This document shows, one piece after another, positions 1-12,529 of a stretch of DNA of 64,000 nt (its first letter is position 1; every line of letters begins with the position of its first letter). The notes beneath the pieces are model-generated. The model ran no database searches and had not been told where the DNA came from. It was given only the letters and a program-made list of their open reading frames with translations. Both the position numbers and the translations under genes were made by a program. The stretch comes from Cyanophora paradoxa (lineage: Eukaryota > Glaucocystophyceae > Cyanophorales > Cyanophoraceae), in contig QPMI01000536.1 of assembly GCA_004431415.1 (NCBI GenBank), forward strand, positions 1 to 64,000. The letters are read 5' to 3'.

Positions 1-522
1 AGCGATCGCCGGTCAGAGAGCCTTCATCGCTCCGGCGATCGCTAGGCCTGGTACCGAGTACTCCGGGGCGATCGCAGCGCGAACCGTCGGACGACGGCGC
101 GGCGCCGGCGATCGCTTGAAAAAGGCCCCGGCCAGATCCGAGCCCACGGCCGGCGGGGCATGTGAACATAGTGCCAAATTTCGCTCCGAAAACACGCTTT
201 TTAGAAGGATCGGAGAAAGCGCGCCCAGGACAGGTCCGAGGGCGGTTCCGGGACGTACCTACTGACTCAGAGCTGCTTGCGCTGGGCCCGCCGGGCGACG
301 CCATGGTTGAGAGATCGAATCCCTGCGCGCCGCCTTACAGCGGCCGAGGAAGGGCGACGGCTGCAGAATTCGATGATGTGAACTCGGACAAGCGAAAGCG
401 TGTAGCTAGCGCGCCGCCGGCGCCGCGGGTGAGCCGATGAAGCGAGCGATGTGTACTCCTCGCGTGCGCGGGCGCGGCGAAGTCGCCTGCGGGGCGGGCG
501 TGGCGCCGCGGGGCTGAGCACG
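1..522. repeat. Repeat unit R, copy 1 (left part outside the window)
   Basis: Positions 1-522 match 5380-5910 almost base for base, ending at the shared word GGGCTGAGCACG. It is the right-hand part of an 831-bp unit seen in full at 5080-5910. It carries several GCGATCGC octamers. The long direct repeats bracket unrelated inserts, which resembles LTRs, but no reverse transcriptase, primer-binding site or polypurine tract was found. Confidence 0.85.
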
Positions 523-1681
523 CGCGCGCGCTGCGAAGCGCTATGCGCGAGCTTTGCGCGAGCTTTGCGTCGACGTCGCGCGCCTCACTTTCGAAGGTCG
601 GGGTACCCCCCGACTCATTCCCCCTAAACTTGGGGCTCGGTGGCTTAAAAGCGAAGGCTCTGGGGTACATCGACGAAATTTGACTTGCTCCAAAAATTGC
701 AAGGCGCTCAAGAACTCTACGCTCACTGGAAGTTCAACTGCGGCCCTACAAACTGCTTGCACCGCTCCACTAGCTCATCTAGTCTACCTGGGTCAGCAAA
801 CCGATCCTCCTCGGCCACTAGCGGCTTGCGGAACCATTCTTTCGCAACCGCAACAAATGGTGCGCAGTCCATTGGGCTGCGCTGGTGGTGCCCGGCGCAT
901 ACCACCCGACCCCATCGAGGCGAGAAAAGAATCTCGAGCACGCGGTCAGCTCGGCATCTTGCCTTGAAGATGGAGCCAGCGGTCGTGTGGAAGGTCATAT
1001 CATGCACAGGCTCCGAGAGCTGAAGGAGGGCCTGCACTAATGCAGCGGCGTGACTCTTGATGGTGACTCTGCTCGTGATATATATGAGCTCGAGGCAATC
1101 AGCAAGAGTGGTTACTGATATCCATGGACAGAAAAAAGGAAACCACAAGTAGAAAAAGGAAGAGGCGCACGGCCAGTGGTCCCACTCGAGATTGGTGAAG
1201 CCCCGGAGGATAACCATTGTTGCCTCCGGTGTTGTTCCCGGTACATCAAGCCGGTGCACTTGACTGGAGACGCTGCAGCGCGCGGCACCTTGCGTGGCCG
1301 TGCACTCCAGTGCACCGTCGTTTGGCGGTAGGCGAGCCAGCTTCTCGACGTACGCACGTGCTGCGGGGCTCGCTGCCCTCGCGTCCCGTATCGCGGTTGC
1401 GACCACGGCGATGCTCCCCCGTACCGATCTGGAGCCTCCTTCCTCCCGTGACATTGCAGGGAACCAGTGCAGTTTCGCCTTCAGGGTATTGCTCAGCGCG
1501 TTGAAGTATCGGTTCTCGGTGTTCGCCACGCTGCGACGCGCCCAAGTCAGAGCACGTTCAGCGGGAGAAGGGAAATAAGAAGGAAAAGAAACAAAGGAAA
1601 AGAAAGAAAGAGAAGGGGGGTACGCGGACCGTCTGTACAAGCAGGACAGGATGGGTGTCGGAATAGGCCGCTCAGGTGTGC

Positions 1682-2787
1682 CTAGCCATAGAGGCTTGTT
1701 TCGCCTCGTGTATGGCGGAGGCACATACGCCTCAACATCGATGTCCACATCGACCAATTGTCCCGCGCCGTTTGGCTGAGTTTCTCGTGAGCTTGAGCAT
1801 TTGCGATAACCGTTGCTCGTACCTGTTGGACTTTCCGTGTAGTTCTCCTGTATGCCGTCGCGCCGAGTTCGTCCACCTCGGGGTACTCCTCTCCAGAGTC
1901 GTTGCCCCATTCAGCATCCGGTGTGTTTAGAACATCTGACTTGGAGCCCATCTGTTCCAGCACTGCAGCCACTTGCTTCAGAGCCTGAAAGCTGTTCTCC
2001 GCTGCGCGACCTGTACCGTATTTCTCCTGCACCGGAATTAGAGTTCAGTAACCCTTCTGTGGCGTCGTCTTCGTACCCCTCGCACGCACCGCCAGCTCTG
2101 GCTTCATGCGCAGCCGGGTGAAGAGCTCGTTCGCCGGCGCTTCGTGGTGGAGAACGGCAGGGTTTCCCATTGCCTCGTGGCACGCCTGTGGAGAACGGCA
2201 GGGTACGCGCATCAGCTCCACGTGTCGGGGGGGGGGGGTACGCGTAGCGAAGGGGGAGGGGGGGTTGGAGGGGGGGGGTAGTCGAACCTCCATTGGACTT
2301 GGCGCCTGTTCGGGAGCCGGGCCTGGGTCTTGACCTGCTTGCCGCGCGGCCTCCCACGCTGCTCCTCGTCGTCGAATGCCTTGGCTAGATCTACAAGGCC
2401 TTTGAATATGAGCTGGTTGGCAATTGTCGCCCACCGCCGAAAACGCGATTTGCGGACAAGGTCTGAGAAGATAATGCCGACTGATATGCTGCTTGCCGGC
2501 CCTGCAAGAAGGCGAAGAAGCTCCTTGCCGCTCTTCCGAACAACCTGCAGGACCTGCACATCGCTTGCAATCTTGCCGCCACGACCGACATCCCTGTTGC
2601 CTCCGTACGCGTTGCACTTCCGAAGAAGCTTCTTCACCTCCGGGTACGACACGAGATCGTCCTGCGCCTTGCGCTTCCGCCCTTTCCCACGTGGCAACTC
2701 TTCCACCAACGCGGCCTCTGCAGCTGCTGCTGCAAGCTCCACACATGCATGAAGCCTGCGTCGCCATTGGTAAGAAAAAAAACTTTA

Positions 2788-2818
<31 letters not shown>

Positions 2819-4190
2819 ATGCATACCACAGCTGGAGTGATTCGCCTTCCCGTGTCTGCTGCTGTGCTGCGTGCACTGATTGAGCGAGACTGCGGAACTG
2901 GCCCTTCATTTCTTCCTTCGTGCCAAGGTACATTGCTTGCTGGCTGAGCCCGAGAGTCGCTTGCATACGCAGAAGGTTGATTTCAGACTGTCCGTTTGTG
3001 ACCTAATATAAAATTAAGAACATGTTACGAAAAGACAGAGCATGAAAGCATCGTGCACCTCCATGAAAGCATTTGCAAGACCTTGTGCCGTGCAGGCTCA
3101 CGGTCCAACTCAGCGTCTCCTGGCCGCAGGGCCAGAAGCTGTGTGAGCACAGCAGCAGCTGAGCGGATCTCGCCATCATCAGGGGCTGCATCACATTTCG
3201 GTTTTCAAAATAGAATGCAGTGATTTGAAGGGGACGTACTGTAGAAATCGAGTGATGAATTGCTCGATCGCCCGTAGAAGAACACCTCTATCCAGAGCGA
3301 TAGGAACATCTTCGATTCAACAGCGTATGATCGTTTGTCATCGCTAGTACTTGTGTCATCCTTGCCCTCCTGAAAGTCCAGAGACAAGATGACCTGACCG
3401 GGCAGCAAGTAAGCAGAAGAAGCACGAGGCAAGCTGGCATGGACACGTGCCAGATCTATCTCTCGCAGTCGTCTCTCACGGATGTAGATCTTGTTGGTAT
3501 AGAAGCTCGTCACCCGGGCCTTTAGCCAGTCGTAGTGCCTGGCTCGAAGGTCCGTATCCACTGCAAACTCACCGTGCGCCCCTGGCACGCCAAGGCCCAG
3601 AAATGCACACTGTGCCTGCAGTGAGTGCCGTGCTTCAACTGGCCAAGAAAGATAGATGCTTACGTCCATATCAATGAGCTCATCGAGTTGAGAAGAGCTT
3701 GAGGTATCTTCCTTGTCGCCAGCAGCTATATCAGCATCTGGATGAGGGTCGGGACCGGTGCGCTGAAGGCTTGGCGATTCGAGTGCGACCTAAATGCAGT
3801 ATCTCATGGCGAATCTCAAGCTAAAGAAGATCGAGGACGCACAGTGCTCATGAAGTGCTTCAGAGCATGGAGATCCTCCAGTGTCCGTGTCCGGTTCTTT
3901 GCTGGTTCACCTCGAAACTGCAACCGACAAGCGTTCGCCTGAGCTTGCCGAGCCGCTTCTGTCACCTGGAGAAGTTGGTCTTAGATTCCATTCGATCAAT
4001 TCTTGAGCTGCAGAGCACCTCATCAAGCCAATCAACACAACTCTGAAATTTGGGGCCTCGAAACGCTCCCTTTGTGCCCAAAACAGGTTGCGCAGTGCAC
4101 GCAAGCATCTGGCAGGGGGCAGGTCGACGATGATGTCCTCCACATAATGCACTTGGGGGTCCAGATCTGCAAACATGATAAGACAAAGAG
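1682..4190 (-). CDS. Unrecognised minus-strand gene or mobile-element remnant, several exons
   Basis: The insert between repeat copies 1 and 2 has a chain of protein-like stretches on the minus strand: about 4186-3910, 3669-3205, 2966-2820 (Gln/Glu-rich, helical), 2742-2212 (basic, ending with a Gly-Arg-Pro-Arg-Gly-Lys hook-like motif) and 2032-1682 (helical, acidic). They lie in different frames, so introns or frameshifts must separate them. I recognise no domain, transposase triad or polymerase motif. The spacing inside direct repeats suggests cargo or an open frame of a mobile element, but a host gene is equally possible. Exon limits are approximate. Confidence 0.3.
2788..2816. repeat. Poly-C tract, 29 bases
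   Basis: An uninterrupted run of C. It lies between two protein-like minus-strand stretches and may sit inside an intron. Its exact length is doubtful because such runs are error-prone. Confidence 0.8.
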
Positions 4191-4364
4191 GCGGCGTGCA
4201 GATTTCACAGAGAAACGCACAGATCTCGAAGGGTGCATGTGCTTGTCGCCTTCTGCCAGCGCCACCAGCGTCGCCGCCCCTGCGCCGTCCAGGGCGCCAC
4301 CGCCGCGCCGCCCCCGTGCCGCCTCCCGCGCCGCCTCCCGCGCCGCCTCCCGCGCCGCGCACCG

Positions 4365-4910
<546 letters not shown>

Positions 4911-5079
4911 GCTCAAGGCCGGAGCCGCCCCCGAGGCCGCCCACGAGGCCACCACCCGCCGCGCGGCCCGCCAGAAGGGGTTGGGAGATGAGCTGGAGGT
5001 CCAACTCCATCTCTTCCTCCCCAAAGAGTGTGCTCCTGGGTCGACATGCTGCGCAAGTCGGGCATAAGACACCGAAAAG

Positions 5080-5910
5080 CAGCGATCGCTTGGCCAATGA
5101 GAAGGCGGTGGACGTCAAGCCCGCGGCGACCGTTAGAACTGAGAACCCAGAAGCGATCGCCGGCCCAGCAGCTCTTTGTTAGAGGTCGGACTCGCTGGTA
5201 TGGCGCCGAACACAAAGCGATCGCCGAGCAATGAGAAGGCTCTATGCGCGGGGCAGATCTAGCGATCCAATTGAATAGAGAATCTCTATGCGAGCAAGCT
5301 CGCAGCGCTACGGGAGGCGGGCACGCACTGCAGGCGTTGGCGTTGGCTGGTGCGACGAACTTGAAGCAGCTCCTGCGCAAGCGATCGCCGTCAGAGAGCC
5401 TTCTCATCGCTCCGGCGATCGCTAGGCCCTGGTACCGAGTACTGCCGGGCGATCGCCAGCGCGAAACCGTCGGACGACGGACGCGGCGCCGGCGATCGCT
5501 TGAAAAAGGCCCGCGCCAGATCCGAGCCCACGGCCGGCGGGCATAGTGAACATAGTGCCAAATTTCGCTCCGAAAACACGCTTTTTAGAAGGATCGGAAG
5601 AAAAGCGCGCCCAGGCAGGTCCGAGGGGCGGTTCCGGGACGTACCTACTGACTCAGAGCTGCTTGCGCTGGGCCCGCCGGGCGACGCCATGGTTGAGAGA
5701 TCGAATCCCTGCGCGCCGCCTTACAGCGGCCGAGGAAGGGGCGACGGCTGCAGAATTCGATGATGTGAACCTCGGACAAGCGAAAGCGTGTAGCTAGCGC
5801 GCCGCCGGCGCCGCGGGTGAGCCGATGAAGCGAGCGATGTGTACTCCTCGCGTGCGCGGGCGCGGCGAAGTCGCCTGCGGGGCGGGCGTGGCGCCGCGGG
5901 GCTGAGCACG
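5080..5910. repeat. Repeat unit R, copy 2 (complete, 831 bp)
   Basis: The left 318 bases (5080-5397) recur at 10018-10335 and the right 531 bases (5380-5910) recur at 1-522, so this copy defines the unit. It contains seven GCGATCGC octamers, at 5082, 5153, 5217, 5381, 5415, 5449 and 5492, far above chance. No conserved long reading frame is evident. It separates two inserts of about 4.6 and 4.1 kb that do not resemble each other. Confidence 0.85.
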
Positions 5911-6329
5911 GCGCGCGGCGGACAGAGTCGGGCCCACAGCGCAGCCCGCGCACCGGAGACACGTCAGATGGGCGCAAGGACGATGCTGTCGAGCTCACCG
6001 CGTGAAAGCTGACGGCAGATGAGGTGGCCGTGCAGGAAAGAATGAGTGGCGGTTGGCTGCGTGAGAGCGGACAGACAGGAAGGGATGCACCGCGCCCGCG
6101 CCGTTGTAGTGGGGGTTTGTGTGCGAACGACGGCGTCCTGTTTCCAGCGAGCCTCCCTTGTCCAGCACACACACGACCGCGGCCCACCGCCAGGCAACGC
6201 CGTCGTCGTCTCGGAAGCTCTGAGGCCGTACGAAGAGGTTACAGTGAGGCGCGAAGAACGCGAAGAACGACAGCAAAGACCGAGGAGCCACCGCGGCCGC
6301 GAGGGATACCAGATCTCGCGTGACGGCGA

Positions 6330-7715
6330 TGGGGACGCGCTGCTGAACGCCGATCTGGATGAGCTTTTCGAGCTGGCGAAAGCGGAACTAGACGACGATG
6401 ACGATGATGATGACGAGGACATGCTATGGAGCTCGAGGAGAGGCCGCCGGTGTGATCGCTGAAGCCGCGCTACGGCGCGGAGCTTCTGCGCAGGCGAGGC
6501 GTCCCCGCCAGCCGCGAATGCACATGGTGGCATGAGATGATGATGCATCGTGGATGGTGCTTGGCTGCGCGTAGCTCTCCCAAGTTCCTCCCCTCAAAAA
6601 AAAGCCTTCGTTCGCAGGCGACTACGATGCCAATTCTCTGGGCTTTTCGCATGACCGTGACGACCTTCACGTATATTCACGATCGAATCCAGCACAGCTG
6701 GTATACAAGTCCAGGGGAATGTTGCTCACAATCCGTGGAACTGCAGCTTGCAATCACACTGAGCGTCTTGGCCAGCGGACAGGCTATGAAGCACTCCAAG
6801 GAGACTTCCCTGTATCTCAGGCTTCATTGCTGAGGGTGAGTTTGCTGATTTCAGTGAGGTACCTCGATTCTGTATTTAATTTGATCCTCACTGTGTTGTT
6901 CGACCTGCAGCGCTTTCCCGCACGCAGGCAGCCATATGTGAGATGTTCGAAAGACACATATGCAAGATCTTTTCCGCGTACCCCAGAAGCAGAAGGCCAG
7001 GGCTCGAGCTGGATTTGAGAGTCTGGCAAAGTACTGGAACAAAGGAACTTCTATGCGACAGGTTTCACCAAGTGTGTCGGAGCTGTCGGCAAGCATTTTT
7101 TGCGAAGGCATGTGCCGAGTACATTGTGACATGCATATTGTTTCAGATGGAACCTTATCGTGATCGAGAACCTCCTCAGCAGCATCGGACGAAGTTCTTC
7201 AGTCGCAAGGAAGGAAGTCTCTGAATGTTCAAGCAGCCTGCAATGCAAATGTGTTTTTATGATGTGAGTGAGTTGAAAGAGTGCAAGTACTGCGCCCTAA
7301 TGAGAAGCAGGTGAGCATTAAATATCCAGGGAGCGTGCACGATCAGAGGGTGTATGACAACTCAAGACTCACAAGGGCGGAACATGATCTATAGCGACGG
7401 TGATTACAGGCTTGTGATCGGGGTACCGCATGGAGAAGGATGCATTCCCCACACAGCATTCACGGTGAGGCACATGTACTACAGAAGGGGGGTAAGCAAG
7501 GGTTCTGACCAAATGCACCAGATATTGTTGGTGCCTCGTCTGGCAAAAGAAACTTTGATTTCGTGCATTCAATGTGCAGAAGGTCATCGAGCGAGCATTT
7601 GGAAGATTGAAGATGAGATGGCTCGACTTGAAGCCGGGATCAACCGCAAGAACCTTGGTCGGGCGTGCCAAACTATCTATGTAAGCACAACCGTGCACTT
7701 CAATTGATATGTGAC
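6330..7715 (+). pseudogene. PIF/Harbinger-type DDE transposase, intron-containing and decayed
   Basis: A chain of frames matches the Harbinger transposase plan. An acidic N-terminus with a run of Asp lies near 6350-6420. At about 6645-6830 come FRMTVTTFTYIHDRI, QLAITLSVLASGQ and then, in another frame, DFPVSQASLL. The core Val-Asp-Gly-Thr motif forms near 7147 if an intron with a GC donor is removed. The Arg-Lys ... NVQAACNA segment is near 7195-7240, PGSVHDQRVYDNS near 7330-7365, and VIERAFGRLKMRWLDLK near 7580-7632. The order and spacing of DGT, PGSxHD and ERAFGRLK are diagnostic. Introns are likely near 6835-6860, 7090-7146 and 7265-7311. At least three one-base frame changes remain after splicing, so it is probably inactive or badly sequenced. 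No confident terminal repeats were found. Confidence 0.75.
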
Positions 7716-10017
7716 ATGCATCGGAACAGTGTGCTTCCTACTGCACAACGTCTGTGAGCTGGGAGACGATGTGTGGCCGCTGGACCAGGCTGCTGAGGGA
7801 GACGCACCGGGCGGAGCAGCACAGGGCACGCCCCCCCAACCAAGCTGAGCAGAATGAGGCGAAGGCGAGCGGGACTGGCAGGTGGACCACCTGTACGGCT
7901 CCAGTAGCGGCCTCAGTGTTAGGATAGCGTCCCCTCTGGTCCGAGTCTGGGCCCGGCTCACGGGACGCTTGTCCAGCCCTCTCTTCTTAGCTTGCTCCAT
8001 CTGTGTGGGTAAAATAAGAAGACTGAGCAAGAGTATAGCAGTTGCAGAATGCACAGAAACCGACGGAACTTGCCCGTTCCCTAGCCTCCGCCGCCCGCTC
8101 TTCGGCTGCCCGTTCACGAAGTTCATTGCTGCGGCTGAGCTGATCTCCACCCGGTCAACACTGGCTGAAAGCTTTGACATCCCTCAGCTGCACCTGAGTT
8201 GGTGCGCTTGTTGATTTGCGACTTCGCAATCCCTCGCCAGGCCTGGGCGGCGCCCGCTTTGCGGGCTGAACTGCAAGAAAATCAGTTGAAGGCATGCAGC
8301 AGTAGAGATAGAAGAAAGGAAGACAGTGCACACTCGAGCTTGACCCCTCCTCCTGCAGCTGTGAGGAGGGAGCCATGAAGCCGTACTGGTGAAGATCCTG
8401 CAGAAAAGTCAACGGGGGTACGGAATTAAAACACAATCTTCGCAAACCCGATCTCCATCGACTCCATTGAGTAATGTGGTTCTCCTCTGGCGCACCATCA
8501 AGATAGGGCTTGACTTTCTAGTGTATCACGTCGTGATCAGCCAGAACACGCTGTCGGAGCAGAGCAGGACGGGTACCATGTAGTCTTGTGGTGTGAGCTG
8601 GAAGTTCAACGGGAAATCTGCATCTGTAGCTTCTTTCCGCTCTCTCTGCTTCGTTGTAGATGCGGTAGTACTTGACACCTTCTGCCACCTGCGGAGGAAC
8701 TTCGTGCGCCTGCCGACATGTCGAGCCCTGCAATCAGGAGAAGGCCTGATGTGTCCCGCGGAAGCATGTCAGAGACAAAGCCTTGAGAAATGCAACCGTG
8801 TCACGTACCAGGAACCTTGGGCAAGAAACTTGTTGGAAAGCTTGGTGACATGATTGTTTCGACAGTGTTCTGGCGGTATCCTTGAGCCTCAGTTCCAATC
8901 CGATATCGACGATGCAGCTGATCATGAGAGTAACGCGCCGGAAGCCATCCAGTACACCTGTGAAAGGAAAGGAAGAAGAGTAAGGCTGTGCATCGAGGAA
9001 CAGGGTGGAAGTCGGGACAAAAGTACCGGAAAGCAACTGACTTGGCTCTTGTCATCGCTCTTCGCCCGCCTGCGGCGAACGCGTCAGCGCAAAACCGTGC
9101 AGAGAAGAGCTTAAATGGGAAAGAACCACTTCGCAAGCGGAGCAAGTGACGGCGCAGGGCGCCAGGAGCGCTGCGGAACATCATTATAAGCATGGCAAAC
9201 ACAAACGCGGAGCACGGAGATGCGCACGGGCGCCATGTACTGAGCTCTGGGCGACAAGTGGGACGGCCTTGTTCCCCACGGACGGCCCGACTGGACGCCT
9301 GCGGTCGCGTTTAAGCGAACCGGCGAGTCAAGCATGCAAAAGCGCACGTTTCTCGAGCCAGATGTCTGGCCCGGCGGCCCCAGAAGCGATGGAAACGGCA
9401 ACGGCACTGCGGCGACGAAGTTAGCTACAGCAGTCGGGCGCGACCGGATGAGGCGGAACTGTGAAACAAAGGTTCTTCACGCACACTGAAGTCGTACGGG
9501 GCGCACTGAATGAGGCTGCGAGCGAGGGCATGTTCAACCCGTGAACTTGTGGCGCGGCCCGAAGAGGCGGCGGAGCCGGCGGTCGCCTGACACAAGTAAG
9601 AAGCAAGAAGCATGTTCAAAGCACAGCAACCCACCAGGTCGGAGCTGGAAGCTCAGACGGCCGCGCTGGCGCAGGCGGCTGTCCCGGTGGCCGAACGGGT
9701 CGGGCGGCAGACGGAACTCCATGTCCTTCGTGAAGCATGCGAATGCGATGCCGTATCTGGCGCTCTGGACGCTCTGAAAGTGTACGTTGGCGCTCCTCTG
9801 GGTACAGGTAATTGGCGGGGTAGCTGTACCCCAAGAAGAACACCAGCACTCGCGAGAACTCCCCAGAGCGACCACGCTTCTTCGCCAAAGCAACGAGCAT
9901 GCATTCCGCACAGCTTGTAAAAGTAAAACCGTGTCCAGGAACTCCCTCGATCGCGCCGCCCAGAAACCGGGGGTCAAGCAGCACCTGGCTACCACCTATT
10001 GCCCATTCATCCAAGTT
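7716..10017. other. Remainder of insert 2; unrecognised minus-strand frames
   Basis: Downstream of the transposase remnant, minus-strand stretches at about 8180-7880, 8733-8518 and 10010-9620 look partly protein-like. Harbinger elements usually carry a second, often oppositely oriented, Myb/SANT-like gene, and this is where it would lie. I could not see the tryptophan pattern of a Myb/SANT domain, so no function is assigned. The rest shows nothing recognisable. Confidence 0.3.
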
Positions 10018-10335
10018 CAGCGATCGCTTGGCCAATGAGAAGGCGGTGGACGTCAAGCCCGCGGCGACCGTTAGAACTGAGAACCCAGAAGCGATCGCCG
10101 GCCCAGCAGCTCTTTGTTAGAGGTCGGACTCGCTGGGTATGGCGCCGAACACAAAGCGATCGCCGAGCAATGAGAAGGCTCTATGCGCGGGGCAGATCTA
10201 GCGATCCAATTGAATAGAGAATCTCTATGCGAGCAAGCTCGCAGCGCTACGGGAGGCGGGCACGCACTGCAGGCGTTGGCGTTGGCTGGTGCGACGAACT
10301 TGAAGCAGCTCCTGCGCAAGCGATCGCCGGTCAGA
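10018..10335. repeat. Repeat unit R, copy 3 (left part only)
   Basis: Matches 5080-5397 at a constant offset of 4938 bases, then diverges abruptly after the word GGTCAGA. It retains GCGATCGC octamers, beginning at 10020. The truncation point coincides with the first base shown of copy 1 plus about 16, so copies 1 and 3 meet nearly at the same internal site. Confidence 0.85.
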
Positions 10336-11166
10336 TTCGACCCTCGACGTCGACGGCACATGATCTGAACTGGCTCCGGATCCGTTCAAGTTAGAAGATG
10401 AAGAACGAGCCGTCCGACGGTCACACGACTCACGACTCACGACTCTGAGTCACGAGGGCTGTCAGTGCATCCTGTCACTGCCTGTCAGCCGGAATATTCC
10501 GGGATCAGCCTGGAACGTTCCCGGAATATTAAATATTAGAAAATTTTGGGAAAACTTTCGGGTCCCGCGACTCCCGCCGCGACTCCCGCGGCCGTTTAAA
10601 AAACATTTGCAGGGGAATTCGAATGTATACTGCGCGGCTGCGCCCCCCCCCCCCCCCCCCCCCATCTGACCCCACCAAGGGCCTTGCATTTCGGTTTCAA
10701 AGCTCCAAAAGACTATATGCCGTACGTCTCTCAGAATGCTTATTGTGATGTTATCTTAGTGCTTCGCAGCTTTGAACGTGTGTCTACGGCGCGCATGCGC
10801 AACGCGTTCGCAGCGTTCCCGGAATATTCCTCAAAATTTTCTGGTCCATTTTGGGGGCGTAAAATGTTGACAGCCCTGCTCACGAGCATGCGCAGAACTC
10901 CAATGAGTTCAATCGATCATCGACCGTCATGGACCGTCAATGGTCCGTCATGCGGCGTCATCATGGACGACGTTGGACGTCGCGATCGGGCTCGAATCGT
11001 TCAAAAAACAATTGCAAGACTTCAAAGGCTTCTTCACTGTTTGTTTTTTGGCAACTTGGCAAGTTAAAAGGTGGAATCCATGAAAAAAGTCGATTCGTAT
11101 CATACTAGTAGTACTAGTACAGTATCATGCCGTAATATCATACTAGCAGTAGTAGTACCACTGTAC
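10336..11166. other. Non-coding DNA with GGAATATTCC palindromes and a poly-C tract
   Basis: No convincing gene. Palindromic GGAATATTCC-type words occur near 10492, 10520 and 10820. A poly-C run lies around 10645-10662. CTAGTAGTACTAG-type words occur at 11100-11160, just left of the MITE-like element. Confidence 0.5.
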
Positions 11167-11815
11167 CAGTGCTGTCATTATAATGGACACGGGAGGTCGG
11201 CATTATTTAATGAGGCATTATAATGTATTATAATGTATTATTATATTAAATACTCATTAATTACGTTTAAACGCACTTTCCGCTCGTCTTTGGCGCTGCG
11301 AACACTATCTAAACGGCGCAAGAGCATGTCCCTAGTCGTTTATGACCCTCCTGGCAGGCTGGAGATGGCCTAGGCCTGGAGCCCCGGGCCCCAGCTGCAG
11401 GAAGGCCTCACTGAGACTCATCCAGCTAGCACCTCAACTAAGCCTTCCTAAGTTGCTTGTAAGCTTGTAAAGCCTTCCTAAGTTTCAAGGAAGTGTTTAT
11501 CGGCTTATATAGAACGTTTGAGCGTTGATCGTGCGCCCCCCTTCAGCTCCGCCACGCCCAAGGGATGGGGTCGATGTACGTATACCCCCCCTCCAACACG
11601 TCGACCTCTCCAAGGCAGCGAGAACCACTCCGACAGTGATTTAAAGCGTTCCGGCGGCTCTGTTAAGCTGTTAGAAGGTCAGAGATCAACTTCGCGCCAA
11701 AAATACCCCCCCACATTAAATAATGTCCATTATTTACGCCGGTTTATAATTAATGTACTTCATGGGCATTAAATAATGTCATTAATTATAAACGTACATT
11801 ATAATGACAGCACTG
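11167..11815. mobile_element. MITE-like element, about 650 bp
   Basis: A 19-bp perfect terminal inverted repeat (CAGTGCTGTCATTATAATG) lies at 11167-11185 and 11797-11815. Sub-terminal sequence on both sides repeats ATTATAATG and ATTAAATAATG words. The interior has no transposase and is mostly non-coding. A 21-bp exact direct repeat lies at 11107-11127 and 11816-11836; the right copy abuts the inverted repeat, the left one is 39 bases away. This is the build of a non-autonomous DNA transposon, but the family is not recognised. Confidence 0.55.
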
Positions 11816-12159
11816 AGTAGTACTAGTACAGTATCAAAATTCCAGGCAATTTCGAATTCCGGATCCAGCTGCGCATGCAGCGGCGATTCCATCCAGCTCG
11901 AAAAGTCAAGGTTCCGGATTTATGATTAAAAAAAGATTCGAATTCCAGAGTCTAAAAATCGTCATACATATAGTATATATACAACATGCATATGGCTCAT
12001 GATCAGTACCGTAGGACATGTGGGCCGAGGATGTGGCCCGAGATGTGGGTAGTACACTGGGTACCGTACACGCGTACACCCGGTGTGTGACCGCACACGT
12101 ACTGGCGCACAGTACGGGCTCCAGCCTCCAGCCTCCAGGGCCGGAGTCCAGACTTTCCT

Positions 12160-12500
12160 ACTAGTAGAGGTGGGGCTCGAGCCGGGCTGGCTCGAGCCGG
12201 GCCGGGCCGGGCCGAGGGCCGGCCGGCTCGAGCCGGACCTCTGGCCACGCGGGCCGGCTCGAGCAAGCCGGCTCGAGGGGTATGGCGCGGCTGGCTCGAG
12301 CCAGGTCGGGTTTTGTTATGGGCGAGCCGGCGAGCCGGCGAGCCGGCTAGCTATTGTATATAGGTTTTTGTTATATATATCGAATATTATATAAGGCGAG
12401 GACTGTGTACCCCGACCTCGGGCCGGCTCGAGCCGGCCCGCGGCTCGAGGGGTGTCGGCTCGAGCCCGGCTCGAGCCGCCGATTTGCGCTCGAGCCCCAC
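12160..12500. repeat. CTCGAG-rich degenerate repeat (GGCTCGAGCC words)
   Basis: Short palindromic units of the form GGCTCGAGCCGG are strung together with irregular spacing, interrupted by an AT-rich patch near 12340-12400. No gene is supported. Confidence 0.6.
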
Positions 12501-12529
12501 CTCTACCTACTACTAGTACCGCCGTACCG

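Noticed and set aside
245-335. tRNA-like B-box word (GATCGAATCCC) in repeat R
   Set aside because: The expected T-arm stem and acceptor stem do not pair, so neither a tRNA nor a tRNA-derived SINE is supported.
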